From: Monarcha castaneiventris obscurior | Lineage: Eukaryota > Chordata > Aves > Passeriformes > Monarchidae | Direction of reading: 5' to 3' | DNA: 64,000 bases | Assembly: GCA_026261815.1 (NCBI GenBank) | Contig: JAMPIT010000848.1 | Coordinates: forward strand, 6,624,501-6,688,500 | Shown: one piece after another, positions 25,076 through 59,100 of the stretch | Layout: the number at the start of each line of letters is the position of its first letter | How positions within the stretch are numbered: the first letter of the stretch is position 1 | Notes under the pieces: generated by a model | The model's input: the letters and a program-made list of their open reading frames with translations, nothing else | Told to the model about the DNA's origin: nothing | The model's database searches: none | Translations under genes and position numbers: made by a program

Positions 25076-26787
25076 GCAGGGATCCCTCACTGCCCTGCTG
25101 CCCATGCTGTGGGCTGAGCCTGGCACACAGGGGGTTTCTGGGCTGCCCAGTGCATGTGGCCACTCACAATCATAGCTCTTAGCCCTGTAAGATGGAATTT
25201 CACAGCTAGAAAGGGGTTTGGTGGGATATTCTTCCCCTTCACCAGCAATTACCCCTGATCTGGGGACAAAGACACCCCAATGTCAGTCTGGCATGATGGG
25301 GTAGTTTAAGCTTTTCTGGTCCTTCAGAACGGACATAAGTATTTTCTGCCTCTTGCACAGTCACCTCAGGGGGGGCTGGAAGAGGGAAATGAGATCCTGC
25401 CCCTTGCTCAACTTCCACAAGAGGCCCATTGCCCAGTGCTGTCTCACCATAGCAGGGGCCCCCATGCAAGGCTGGCAGATGTGACATGGGACCTGTGGGA
25501 CACCATTCCCACCTGGAGGAGCAGCACCAGGCCAGGGACACGTGGGGCTGCCTGAAAGCACAATCACCCACTCTCAAAGTGCCCCTCTGAAATCCGTGGG
25601 GCCTGCAGATTACTTTCTGAGGTAATACAAAGATTTTATTGTCAAAGTTCTCAGATGATATGCAGATGGCCAACATATGGTCAAGTCTCTCTCCCACAAG
25701 AAGGAGGCTTTAGTCATTTCTGAAAAAAAAAAGGCTTTTTTCAGTGAAATGAGAAACTGTTTCAATTGCATATGCACACACCTTTCCATCCAGGAAACCC
25801 TTTGAGATGAAACCCTGCCTGAAATATGGGAGCCCTAAAATGGACATATTAGTGTCATAAGACAATTCACATGTGGCTTTCATTTAATACAGATAAAGGC
25901 AGGAAAATACTAAAATACACCAGTCACTAATGATCCACTGCAGACACCTCTCAATCTGTGGACATCATCCATTGACTTTAATATACTCTAATATGCTTTA
26001 ATAACACCTTCATCACTCACTCTCTACATTTTAGCTAATCTGTTAGATTTACCTAACAGTGTTCTTGTGGTACCCTTGCTATTCTGGGCAATTTCCTCAG
26101 CTAAAATGTCATTTGGGATCTCATGTGGGCTCCCCTTCACTCTGCACAGCTGTCTCCAATAGATGAACAACAGTATTATGTGATTACAGCAGTAACAGCC
26201 AGAAATCAACGATGAGAAGGCACAGCCTTGTTAGCACAGAAACACATAATCACTGGATGATTATATGTAGGTGCTTATATTGAAGAGCTCTGGGAATCAG
26301 GGGGGCAGACCCAAATCTGACTCCGCCATGGATTTGAGATGGATACATTTTATACCCTTTCCTTACATAACTGGTGTATAATCATATGTTAATCATTGAC
26401 TTAATACTGTTCTATTGTGTATATTGATTTCACCCGAGCATGAGTTTTAAGCCCCCTTCCCACAACATTTCTCATGATTGTTGTTCCTTTCTCATGATTC
26501 TTGTTGCGATTAAACAATTCTTTTTAATTATGTTAATTAAATCATTAGGCAATCATCGCATTTAACTTTATCATCTACCATACAGGTGGGTACACAGATG
26601 CAGGTTCACATGATTTTAGCAAAGACAATGCCCACTCCCATTCCCAAGGCCTACTTTAGCTACCACCCGATTTTTAGAAACATTTTAACCCTATGCTATC
26701 AGCCTCACTCTTCCTTGTGTTTCATAACAAATAAGAGTAGCACTTAAAAAAAAAAAATATATATATACATAGATTCATTAAAAGAAT

Positions 26788-26813
26788 TGTCTTTCACTTG
26801 TCGGTGAAAGACA
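26788..26813. repeat. Perfect inverted repeat, 10-bp arms
   Basis: Arms TGTCTTTCAC and GTGAAAGACA around the loop TTGTCG. It is in the ASIP-AHCY gap about 20 bp after an (A)n(TA)n run. Confidence 0.85.
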
Positions 26814-29800
26814 TCAAATCTTAGAGTCTTCTAAAATGGAAATAGGAGCATTCAAAGTAATTCTATTGCCAGGGATCCCTCCCACTCTGGAAAGACCTCA
26901 GAAATATCTGACAGAGCCAAACCACTTTAAACACGGAAGGTTTTAGTATTTCAGACATGTCGTTGCTATAAAGCTGGGATTAAATTCATATTAATTTCTC
27001 AATTTTGGAAGCAAATATTTAGAGCACTAAATGAGCAGAGCAGATGATTTGCTGCCCTGTATTCCCTTCAACATCTTCCATCACTGCTCCTTTCTTCTAA
27101 GTCTGGAGTGTGGTCAGAGATGTTGACATTCATCTCCAAAATGGCATCTCAGTGGCAGGTCAGACCCCCAAAAGGGTCAAAAGGAGTCTGCGGCCAGTTG
27201 TAAATAAAATACACATAGGAAATAAGTTTTGGAGAGGAGGAAGAACAGGACCACCAAATGTTTGTTCTTAGTGGAAACAAGTCAATAAAAAAGCAGATAA
27301 CTGACGTAAGCTCTGGCTCAACCCAAAAGCTTGTGTCCAGTTACTAAGCATTTAAGGTGCCTGAATCTCTGCAATCTGTTCAGTTTACATCCAAACTGCT
27401 GCTGCTCCATCACGGAAAAGGAGCACATCCATTTAAAGGACTGTGGCCCTTTAAATATTCCCTCACAGAAATGGTTTTCCAGTTAATGAAAGCAAAACCA
27501 GGGTGCTACAGAAAAGTACCAGTTTTGCTGAAAAGTGTCTCTGGACTCTACAGATGGAACAAGAAGTGAAAACTTTACTACAAACTTTCTAAATACCCTA
27601 AAGAATTTAATCTTTCTCCTGTGCAGTTTTAGGGAATTAGACACAAAGTTGGGGTGTCCTCATCCCATAAAAAGGATGCTGCAGAACCTTAAACTCATTT
27701 TTTTTATCCCACTCACTTCTGGAAGTATTTTTTGACAGGGTTGGGTTCTTTTTTCTTTTTATTCTGTCAGTCTTTTGTTTGTTTTTGCTTTCCCTAAGCT
27801 GGCATGCAAACCACAGGCATTTTAAAAGAGATGAAAAATAATTGTAATTGCTGCTTGTTACAGTGGTGCAAAGCTGTCCAGTGGCAAACAACACTACTAC
27901 AAACCCTGCTGAGCCTTCACAAACTACATTTACAACATTGGATTTATCTTAGCAAAAAGCCCCACGGGCTGAAAAAAAACCACAATTAGCTTCTGAGAAG
28001 CTTTGTATCATCTGCAGGAAGAACCACTGCTATGAAGACAAGCTCAGTCATGAATCACAGAATCATCAGTGCAGCATCCATTCAGCCATCCCTTGTTCTC
28101 CTCTGCACTGATCCGTATTTCCCACGACAACCTGTGCAACCTCCATCAATCTCCATTTCACAGAACTCCAGCCTTGCAAAAAAATAAAGAGCAGGGCATA
28201 GGAAGACTGCATTGCAAACTTAAAAATCCCAGAGTCTGGCACTTGTGGTTGAGATAAATGGAGAAACATGTACAACCTGTGCTCTCACATTTCTTCTGAC
28301 TCAACAGTGGAGGGGAAATGGGGGGCAGGAGGTGCCTCATTTAGAAGAGTATTTTCACTGGTAACAATAAGGAAACCATTAACAGAACATTAATCTGAAA
28401 GACATTTGAGGAGATATTTGATTACTTTTGGCCAAATCAGAGCTGTCTGAAGATCAGGAGTACAATCCTTCATCATTAATTTCATTTGATCACCAAGTTC
28501 CATCAATTTCCAGGGACAGATTTCCCAGGATAACAGTGCTTGTTACCCCCCAGAACAGCCCAACCTCACAGAAGGCAATGGGACAGTGCAAACCATTTGA
28601 AGGTGTTAAATAACAGCCTGAAATTGGACACAGCATTAAAGAAAAAGTTTTCCCAGGGTGGAACCAGGCCTGGTTTAGCACTACTTTACCTACCAAGGGT
28701 TTTTTTCTGATCAAGTAGAAAGAAAGCGTAGGAAAAGACCTACTAAATTAATAGCCAGGAGCAGCTGAATTTCAGGAACAGCTATTAACTAGAGTGGGCT
28801 TACTATTTCCCAGTGCTCAGACAGTGGTTGCTGGTATGGAGAAGATAAGGGATGGGAGGAAGCTGCAAATCTGAGCCAGTTCCTGTTGTATGAAAGAGAG
28901 CACACGCCAGCTCTCCTCATCCCTCACACACTGTTCTGGCTTTCCCAAACTGCACCTCCTTTGGGCACACGTGGAAATACCACTTCTTGGATTTTTGCCC
29001 CTCAGAATAGCCTGCAAACAAGGCTGGGGGAAGAGGCTGCTGAACTGCAGGCAAGGCTGCTTTAGGACTTTGTCCATTTGCTCAGCCTGGTTGGGGCAGG
29101 GCCTTGAGGGCTGCTCCGGGAGAGCCTCTCACTGCACCTCCCACAGGGAACAATCGCACCGTTCTGAGCATCCATCCCCTGCTCACCTGGACACCAGACC
29201 TGCTGAGCAGCACAAATCTGAGACTGAATCTCACCTTCGCTCCCCCTTCCCCCTGTCGGCCCTCCCTGTGCACTCTGTGCTCGCAGTGACCCAGCTCCAC
29301 CTCTCCGGGATCCCCTGTGCCAGTTCCAATTGGTGCTTTTTAGAGGTCAATGCAAAACAAAACCATGAAAAAAGTTACACCCAGCAACACCTTGTTTACT
29401 TATCTCTTTTGTTTCCTCTTCCAACAGTTCACACTCCACACCATCTGTTCCAACTGCTCACAGAGGTTTGGGCACAAATCTGAGAACTTCAAGCACTTTG
29501 TAGTATCATTCCAAACCTTTCATCTTCTTACATCCAGAAACAGAGGTGGTCTCCAGTACAATGCTGGCTGAAGAGGACAGTGGCAAGAGAGACCTTCGCA
29601 TGACACATGGAGATAATTCTGTGTGGGCAGAGTGACTTTCCTGTAAGATGCAGCCCTTCAAGTATTTCCTGAAGAGCAGCTTTTCCCAGCCTCAGAACAA
29701 GATGCAGAGTAGTCCCAGCACTGGCTTTTGCCTTGAGGACACCCCACAAGGGTACATTAAATATTTTCAGTAGCTTAAGGATCACACAAAGGTAAACAAA

Positions 29801-29824
29801 CCCGTGGTAAACCCCAAAACGTCT

Positions 29825-30690
29825 CACTGCACAGAACAAGTCAGGCCACAGTCAGATCTTTAATAAAAGCACTTGAAGTCAGTGACAAACATGATACAGC
29901 AGATGTGACAACTCAGAGAAATCAAGTTGGGGGTAGCAGTGTGCTGCTGGTATCTGCAGAGGATTGAACAAGGACCCTAAACCCAACCATCCCCTCAGTG
30001 GCTCCTCAGCTGCTCACAACACACTTGTAGGCTGCTAAAAATCTCTCTTGCCTCACCCTTCCTCAAGCTGGTATGGCAGAAGCACAAAATGGTCTTTGTT
30101 CTGACCAAAACCAATAGAGTAAATTAACCCAGGAAAAAACTCCAGCTCTTATCTCTGGGTAGGAGGCTAAATTGATTTTACAGCATGGAGAGCAAGCAAC
30201 CCACATCCTCCCTACTTCCTCCAGTTTCACAATATGTATTTTACAGGGCACTGTTGTGGAAAGGGGCCTGACACTGCCAGTCTCTTAATGGGATTCACCT
30301 GATTGGAGCAGGACATGGCAAAAGCATCTCCCTGCAGAAACCGTTCCGCACCCCACTGGTGAGCCTGTTCAAAGCTGTCAGCCACTTGTATGGCAAGACT
30401 ACACATTCTCATTTATCCACCTTCTGTCCTGCTCCCCCTTATTGGAGCATTAGAAAGCAACAAAAGGTGCATAGGATCCTTTTCACTGTGACAATAGCTA
30501 CGTAACCAATTCTAATTCCAGGAGTCAGTGATCCTCTTCCACTGACAGGGCCCTGAAGGTTCCCTGGTAAGAGGAGGGGTTGTGCAGCACAGAGGAAAAT
30601 GGCAAAAGGCTTGTCCTCAGAAGCCCAGCACACACAAGAGCTTTGGAAGGTTCTATCTCTGCACTTTGGTCTTTGGGTAGTGCCACCTGC
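29825..30690 (-). other. AHCY: AHCY 3' untranslated region (end inferred)
   Basis: About 860 nt from the AHCY stop codon to just past an ATTAAA signal. The length is similar to the long 3' UTR of mammalian AHCY. The region has no open frame of note. The exact cleavage site is inferred from the signal, not observed. Confidence 0.6.
29849..29854 (-). terminator. AHCY: Candidate AHCY polyadenylation signal ATTAAA
   Basis: Read on the minus strand this is ATTAAA, the commonest variant poly(A) hexamer, followed by a GT-containing stretch. No AATAAA was seen on the minus strand between the stop codon and this point. Confidence 0.55.
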
Positions 30691-53068
<22,378 letters not shown>

Positions 53069-53379
53069 GGTGGAGCCGCGGGGCCGGCGAGCAGGAGGAG
53101 GTGGAAACGGCGCCGGGCGCGCTTTAAGTAGAGGCGGCACCGCCTGCGTGAGGCGGGGCTGGGCTGCGCTTGGGCGCTGGGCCCGGCCGGCGCTTCCTCC
53201 GGGCCGGGCCGGCTGCGGGCCCGCCTCTTCTGCGGGCATGGAGGCTCCTGGGCTGGGCTGTCCCCAGAAGCTGCCGTCCCCAGAACCTGCTCCCCCGCTG
53301 CCGCCTCTGCCGAGCAGGCTCTGGCGGCCGCTGCCAGCACAGGAGCCGGTGTATAACCATCTGCAGGGAGGGCTCAGAG

Positions 53380-53640
53380 CATGGACCAGGCTCTGCTCCG
53401 TGGGGCCCAGCAATGGGATAAGAGGCAACGGGCAGAAAGTGATGCACAGGAGGTTCCACCTGAACATGAGGAAAAACTTCTTTATTTTGCAAGTGACCAC
53501 TCACTGAAACAGAGAGGCTGTGGAGTCTCCTTCACTGGAGATAGTCCAGATCCGTGCTCTGGGATGACTGACCCAGGACGTGGGACGAGAAGCCACACTG
53601 TGGTCCCTTCCAGCCTCACCCGTTATGGGATTCTGTGACC
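53380..53640 (+). mobile_element. CR1 LINE 3' fragment next to the AHCY CpG island
   Basis: Contains 'aagaggcaacgggcagaaag', 'gaggttccacctgaacatga' and 'gaaaaacttctttattttgc', then a degenerate 3' end near 'ttatgggattctgtgac'. Plus orientation. Confidence 0.92.
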
Positions 53641-54411
53641 CAGAGCCACATGAAGCCTCAGCAGGTTCCAGAGCAGTGCCAGGAACAGCCCTGATTCTCG
53701 ATGCCAGGCCTGGCCATGTGGGCACTGAGCAGGCAGCACTCCCTGTCTCACTTTCCCGAGAGGATCTGATGGGATGCTCAGTGTGAAGTGTTACCCTGGG
53801 GCACACAGACCCCTCACTGCAGCGGGGCCCAAGGCAGTGGGCAGGATACAGCTGGTGAGGTGCAAGGCAGAGCTGGGGCCAAGGCGTGAGCAGCTCTATC
53901 AGCCTGGACCTTGGACTTGGCTGTGGCTAGCTCCCCTCCCCAGGCCACAGCCCTCTGCCAGGTGCTGGGCAGGGCTGCCGGCCCCCGGGCACAGCCAATG
54001 CCTGCCACACACACAGGAGGCACAGCCCCACTTCGGCCTTGCCTGCAGGTCACGCGCACATTTGCTTCTGTTCTAACATCTGAAATACGTTTTTCATAAG
54101 CCTCAGTCATGAACTGGGATGAACTTTTCAGCCACAGTGTTATACACATCTCCTTTTAATACATGAAATACATCAGAGTGAGGGTTTCCTCATAATTACA
54201 CAGCAATTCTCATTGAATTCTTTTGCAAAGTTTGAAATACTTCTCAGTGCAGAGTTTATCCTGAGACCCTAGTTCTCAGTCCATCCTGTAAAAGAGGGTA
54301 GTTATCTGTTAGGTGAGCAGCAACTGATCTTTGGTGACTGTCCTACAGTGAACAGACCACAGAAAGATAGAAATCCCAGTAAAACACCTGCACACACAGG
54401 GAGTGCAGAGG

Positions 54412-54850
54412 AAGCCCCGGAGATGCTGCAAGGGCTGGAGCCCCTCTGCTCTGAGGAAAGGCTGACAGAGTTGGGGTTGCTCAGCCGGGAGGAGAGAAGG
54501 CCCCAGGGAGGCCTCACTGCAGGGTAGTGGGACTCGGGGGCGCCCTGGGGAAAGATGGGGACAGAGCCTTCAGCAGGGCCTGTGGCCAGAGGAGGAGGGG
54601 GCATGGCTGCAGACTGGAGGAGCTCAATTTGGCTTTGATCTGAGGAGAGTGTTTTTATCCAATGAGGGTGGTGAGGGCCTGGTACAGGCTGTGCAGAGAC
54701 GCTGTGAATGCCCCATCCATGGGAACACTCAAGGCCATGTTGGATGGGGCCCTGAGCAACCTGGATTGGTGGGAGGTTAATCAGATTGGAAAAGAAGATC
54801 TTTAGGGTCCCACCCAAGCCAAACTATTCAAGGATTTGATCATTCTACAA
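54412..54850 (+). mobile_element. CR1 LINE 3' fragment
   Basis: Plus orientation, with 'gccccatccatgggaacact', 'ggccatgttggatggggccc' and the degenerate tail ending near 'gatttgatcattctacaatg'. Ends just before the possible coding remnant described at 55252. Confidence 0.88.
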
Positions 54851-55251
54851 TGAAAAACCACCCAATATGGAGAGGCCCTGGCACTCCTGTCACATCACAG
54901 CTCCCAGATTCATCATGTCACAGCCCATGTTCCAGCTGGAACTTCCAACATCTCTTGATGAGCACAACACAACAATTCCCCTGTAGCCAGCAGAGCCTTC
55001 AGTCTGCTCGGAGACCAGCCTTCACTCTGGTCACACCAGACTGTCCTCAGCTGCTACCAGCTATTGGCATTAGTCCTGAACTTTTCCTGCTGCCTGGATC
55101 TCAGCACCAATCCCAGCAGGATGTGCACTCCTATCCCAGTGAAGGTACAGTGCCATTCCAGGGAGGTGGGCAGCCCCTGACTGCCTGGACAGGCTGGAGC
55201 CCTGTGGGGATGGTGTAGGACAGGGACCCCACTGTGAGGTTGTGCTCCCTC

Positions 55252-55463
55252 ATGCAGGCTGCCAGAGAGACCATAGAAGAGATGGAAGTGGATATGGAGA
55301 TGGATGGAAAGGAGATGATGGAGGTTGATCGGAAGATTACGTGGAGAAGATGGAGGCGGATTTTGAATAGTATGTGAAAGAGATGGAGGTGGATACGGAG
55401 GAAGAAGAGATGGAGGTGGATATGGAAGTGGATAAGGAAGATGATGACATGGTTTTGGGATGA
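55252..55463 (+). pseudogene. Decayed acidic Met-Glu-Val-Asp repeat coding remnant
   Basis: Degenerate tandem units of the form GAGATGGAGGTGGATATG. From 55282 one frame reads MEVDMEMDGKEMMEVD; after a frame shift and an in-frame TAG, another frame reads from 55383 MEVDTEEEEMEVDMEVDKED and closes with DDDMVLG and TGA at 55461-55463. The two readings share the same acidic repeat, which suggests one coding sequence broken by an indel. A possible acceptor (ctccctcatgcag) lies at its left edge. I do not recognise the protein. It could instead be a noncoding minisatellite that happens to be open. Confidence 0.35.
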
Positions 55464-55491
55464 AGACCGACCCCAGCAGCACGACAGGCAG

Positions 55492-55809
55492 GTGTTCCCC
55501 ATGCCCTGCCCACAGGCACAGGGGGTCCCCTGCCACCAGGCCAGGGCTGGGCTGGGTGGCCCTGCTCAGGGACACGGTGCCCCGGGGTGGGGCCTGGATT
55601 CTGGCGGCACAAGCAGCACCCCCAGCCTGCCCTGCGCTTGCTTTGGGCCATGCCAGCCCTGTCCCAGCGCCTGGGGCCCGGCTCCCAGCCCCAGCTGGGC
55701 TCAGTGCTGGCAGCAGAGTCCCGCTCTGCCAGCGTGTGCCAGCCTGGGGGCACAGGGAACAGCCCTCAGGGCCACACTGCAGTGGCTGTGCTGTTTCCTT
55801 CTCTTCCAG
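55492..55809 (+). other. Possible GT-AG intron of an unknown plus-strand transcript
   Basis: CAG|GTGTTC at 55491/55492 and a strong pyrimidine-rich acceptor ending ttccttctcttccag at 55809 delimit a 318-bp GC-rich segment. It would link the acidic-repeat remnant to the AT-rich 3'-UTR-like block. Predicted only. Confidence 0.3.
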
Positions 55810-56140
55810 AACTGATAGAGAAGACAGACACTGACCTGTCTGTATATATGTTTTTGAAATTGTTAGGTTCTTCTGTAAATATATGTGTTAGATTCCAGTT
55901 GTTCTATAGATCCCCTATATTGTAAATACATTTGTAAGTTTGCTTTTTTTATATAGGTCCTTTATTATTTATTAAATGTAAATACATTTGTTAGGTTACT
56001 GGTTTTAGATAGATCCTTTATACTGTAAATACTTTTTATAGATTGTTGTTGTTATAACGATTCTTATATTGGAAATACGTTCTGTAGTTCACTGTTTTTT
56101 CTGCTCCTCTGTAAATAAATTGTCCTTGTTTATCACACCC
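55810..56140 (+). other. 3'-UTR-like block with a degenerate 50-bp tandem repeat and six Pumilio-type sites
   Basis: An AT-rich block between GC-rich flanks. It is built of about seven imperfect units of 45-55 bp, each with TGTAAATAC(A)TTTGT followed by a T-rich part and often ATAGATCCTTTATA. TGTANATA, the Pumilio/FBF element, occurs exactly at 55841, 55874, 55921, 55977, 56024 and 56110; a mutated one (TGGAAATA) is at 56070. AATAAA at 56114-56119 overlaps the last site and is followed by a GT-containing stretch. This looks like the end of a processed transcript. Confidence 0.5.
56114..56119 (+). terminator. Candidate polyadenylation signal AATAAA
   Basis: Canonical hexamer at the end of the AT-rich block, followed by TTGTCCTTGTTT, a U/GU-rich downstream element. 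It overlaps a Pumilio-type site. Confidence 0.5.
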
Positions 56141-59100
56141 CAGCTCTCTTTGCATTCGCTTTGGGCACAGGCAGCATTTGCAGAGTTGTGGTTTCCACTT
56201 GCTCCAGGTTCCTGGGGCTGGAGGTCCCTGGGGGTGCTGGCATGGGCTGGGGCTGTGGGTCCCTGTGCACAGGGGTCCCACTGACACTGCTCCTGGTACT
56301 GGGCACTGCTCGTGTTCCTGGGCTGCTGCAGAGCCGTGTCCCCAAGAGCAAAGCTGTCAGCAGCAGAGAGGGGGCTCTGACAGGAGCAGCCCCTGCAGGG
56401 ATGCCACCAAAGCAGGCAGGAAACCTTCTGCCCCCTTGCTGCTGGAGCCACAGGGACTCCTGGGCCAAGAGCCGGCATCAGATCACAGAGATGCAAAATC
56501 CCCGCATATGCTCTGAAGGCCGTGACAGCCTTGGGAATTGCTGCAGCCAGGATCTGGGGAGCAGATTTTGCAGCTGCAGGGCCTGATGTTTAAGGCTTGG
56601 AGCCTCCAAAGGCTCCGGCCTTTGCTTTCCCCGCTGCTTTGCATTGCTCTGTGCCCGGATTGTCCAAGAGACAAAAGCCAAGCGAGGGGATCCTCGCCCA
56701 GCCCGAATTCCTGCTGCTGGCCCCTGTGCCCCGCTCGGGTGATGCCTGGAGAGGGCAGCGCAGGCTGTGCTGGGCAGGGGCCGGGGGCTTTGGGCCCTGT
56801 GGGTGCCGGTGCCTGGAGGTGGCTGCAGCGTTGGTGTGGGGGGCGCTGGGGCTGGCACAGAGTCCCGGCGGGATGCGGCGCTGCCTGGGGCAGGGGTACG
56901 GATGCCGGGCATGGGATGACTCCTTCTACCAGATTGACTCTCCAAGTTTTTTATTTGGGCACTGAAAATAAATGGGCATTTTTAGCAGTGCTCTTTGATG
57001 TGCAAGGGATGATGTCTATCCTGTCACAGATTGATGGGAGACCTTACCACCCTGCACTGGACTATTTTGTTTGAAGACATGGTGAAACCCCAGCTGAAGA
57101 ATAATCACAGTTGCATGACTTCTTCTCTTGCACACACCTGGATTCCTGAATAATTCCTTTGTTATGTGTAAATCCCTTTTCTAAGTTCATAAAGGTCAAA
57201 AATATTTGGGGGGAGAGAGAGTGTTGTCAAGCTAGTGGGACAAAAGGGATTTATAGCAACTCTTCTGCTTTAAAGCTTTTCCCAAGGTACCTGTGAGCAG
57301 CTCTGTGGGTAGAAGTGAGTAATTCCAGAGTAGAGCCAACAGCACAGCAGGAGTTATTTCTCCTGGCTCTTGCTCATCAGCACAGTCTCCTCTTGTCTCC
57401 TTTGTGGCTCTGGCTCAGAGCATTGTTAGTTTTGCAGCTTCAGTACAAGCGTGGAAGTATCTGGAACAGAGAAATTTATTTTCTGGCTATGTTAGAAAAA
57501 CACAACAATAGTATTGGGCAGTCCAAGGTAGTCTGTGTTTTAAGGATGCTGCTGGAGCTCTGTGCCTTGCCTGGCTGCACAGATAGCTGTAACTAGTGGG
57601 GGTATGTGCTCTCAGTGTGAGCAGGGGATCTGGGGCCCTGCCAGCTCCACAGATCCCACTGGATGCGTTACAGGCAGTGGAAAAACGTCCACAGCAAACG
57701 ATCTTTTTGCCAACAGTGGTGTTGGGTCATGCTCTCCTTTGGCATTCACATGTTCTTCCTCTTACCATCACAATCACTTGTTTTATTAAATGAGGACAGA
57801 TCAGCTCCACTTGGTGTGAAGGTGCTCCAGAGACAAAACATTCTCAGTGGTTTCTGGGTGCATAAGGAGTGCTTAAGGAAAAGCCACTCTAGCTGCATGG
57901 TTCATCCTGACTCTCTGATTTAAAAGATTAATACCTCACAGCACATAGTGTTTTACTACATTTTCATGTAAGTATTTCATACCATGACTGCTCCTATACG
58001 CCCTCGTCCTTCCATTGTTGCTGTCACTGGTGAATTTGGGACACCAGGTGGCACAAGACAGTCATGAAAGGGAGAGAATAGGATGTAGTGAAATAGAAGG
58101 AACAGGAAAAAGAAGAGTACAAAAAGAGTCCGTGACACAATAACAGGATGTTATTCATGTTATATATCATGTGACTGTTTCATTTACGGTAGGAGTTCAA
58201 GCAGGGAAGTTCTGGGATGTAAATTTACGTATTTCAGAGTCACTGAAAAGCTGTGGAACTCAGGGCGAAAAGCCCCATTGCTTAAAAATCAAGAACATGA
58301 CATTTCTTCAGATGTAAATTTTAAAAAACAATTGGGTTTACTAGCATGGCTAGGAAGTGCTGTAGATGTCAAGACCAAGAGGAAAACATCAGTGTGAGCC
58401 TCTGTAATGCAAATGATATTGACACAAGTGCCCCATACAAAGCCAGTTAGTGGCTTGATTGGGATGATTTATATGTTATAAAAATTATGAGGATTTTCTG
58501 CAATCTGATTTTTTTATTATAAAAAGAATGATTTGTTCAACAGGATTTTCACTTGACAGGACACTGGGAAGATCTGTATGAGTGTGAATTAGAAACACAC
58601 AGAAAATGAGGCTGTTGTTCTCAGGACTTCATTTGTCACAGCAGGTAGAAGATAGGCACCAAAGAGTGGCAAGGATGGTCTGACAAATAATGCAGTGCTC
58701 TGTGAGCATGGAGAACAGGGTTCTGTCTGCCCACAGCACATCATCCCCTTGTGGTGCTGCCTCAGCCCTTAGGACAGGCTTTGCAGTGATTCTTGATTTC
58801 ATACCCATTTTCTAGATGTCCATGACAAGTGTTCTCTGCTCTTTCCTCTTTTTTGATCAGTGTTCTTCCAGGCTGCAGGGACCAAAGTCCAGAGTACATC
58901 ACTGACCTTAGTAAATGCAGCACAATGCCAAATACTCTGACAAAGCACTCCCTGCATGTCTCAAAGTGGTACCCACAGAGACAAACATCACCTACTGTTG
59001 TATTCTGTACCTCAGGTTGCCCTTGCATGCAAACTGCAATTACTCCATCCTTCCACAAACTCAGATGCACATTTGCAAACAAATTAAGTTCTGTCTTTTA

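Larger units (their letters stand above)
19273..29824. other. Gap between convergent ASIP and AHCY
   Basis: Contains the ASIP 3' UTR of unknown length (AATATA at 19948-19953 is the best weak poly(A) candidate), CR1 at 21478-22075 and 24300-24778, and the purine satellite. A (A)n(TA)n run lies at about 26746-26768 and a perfect 10-bp hairpin at 26788-26813. The rest shows nothing recognisable. Confidence 0.55.

Noticed and set aside
24468..25182. Several long Glu/Arg- or Ser/Leu/Pro-rich open frames on both strands
   Set aside because: They are translations of the purine satellite and the CR1 next to it.
26260..26720. Possible minus-strand LTR suggested by GGGTATAAAATG and TGAT/ATCA edges
   Set aside because: No poly(A) signal at the expected distance, no target duplication, and weak ends.
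55054..55575. Minus-strand frame with His-Leu-rich repeat
   Set aside because: Shadow of the GAGATGGAGGTGGATATG repeat on the other strand; no splice or start context.
56538..57074. A 178-codon plus-strand frame in GC-rich DNA
   Set aside because: No domain or motif; GC-rich DNA gives long frames by chance.
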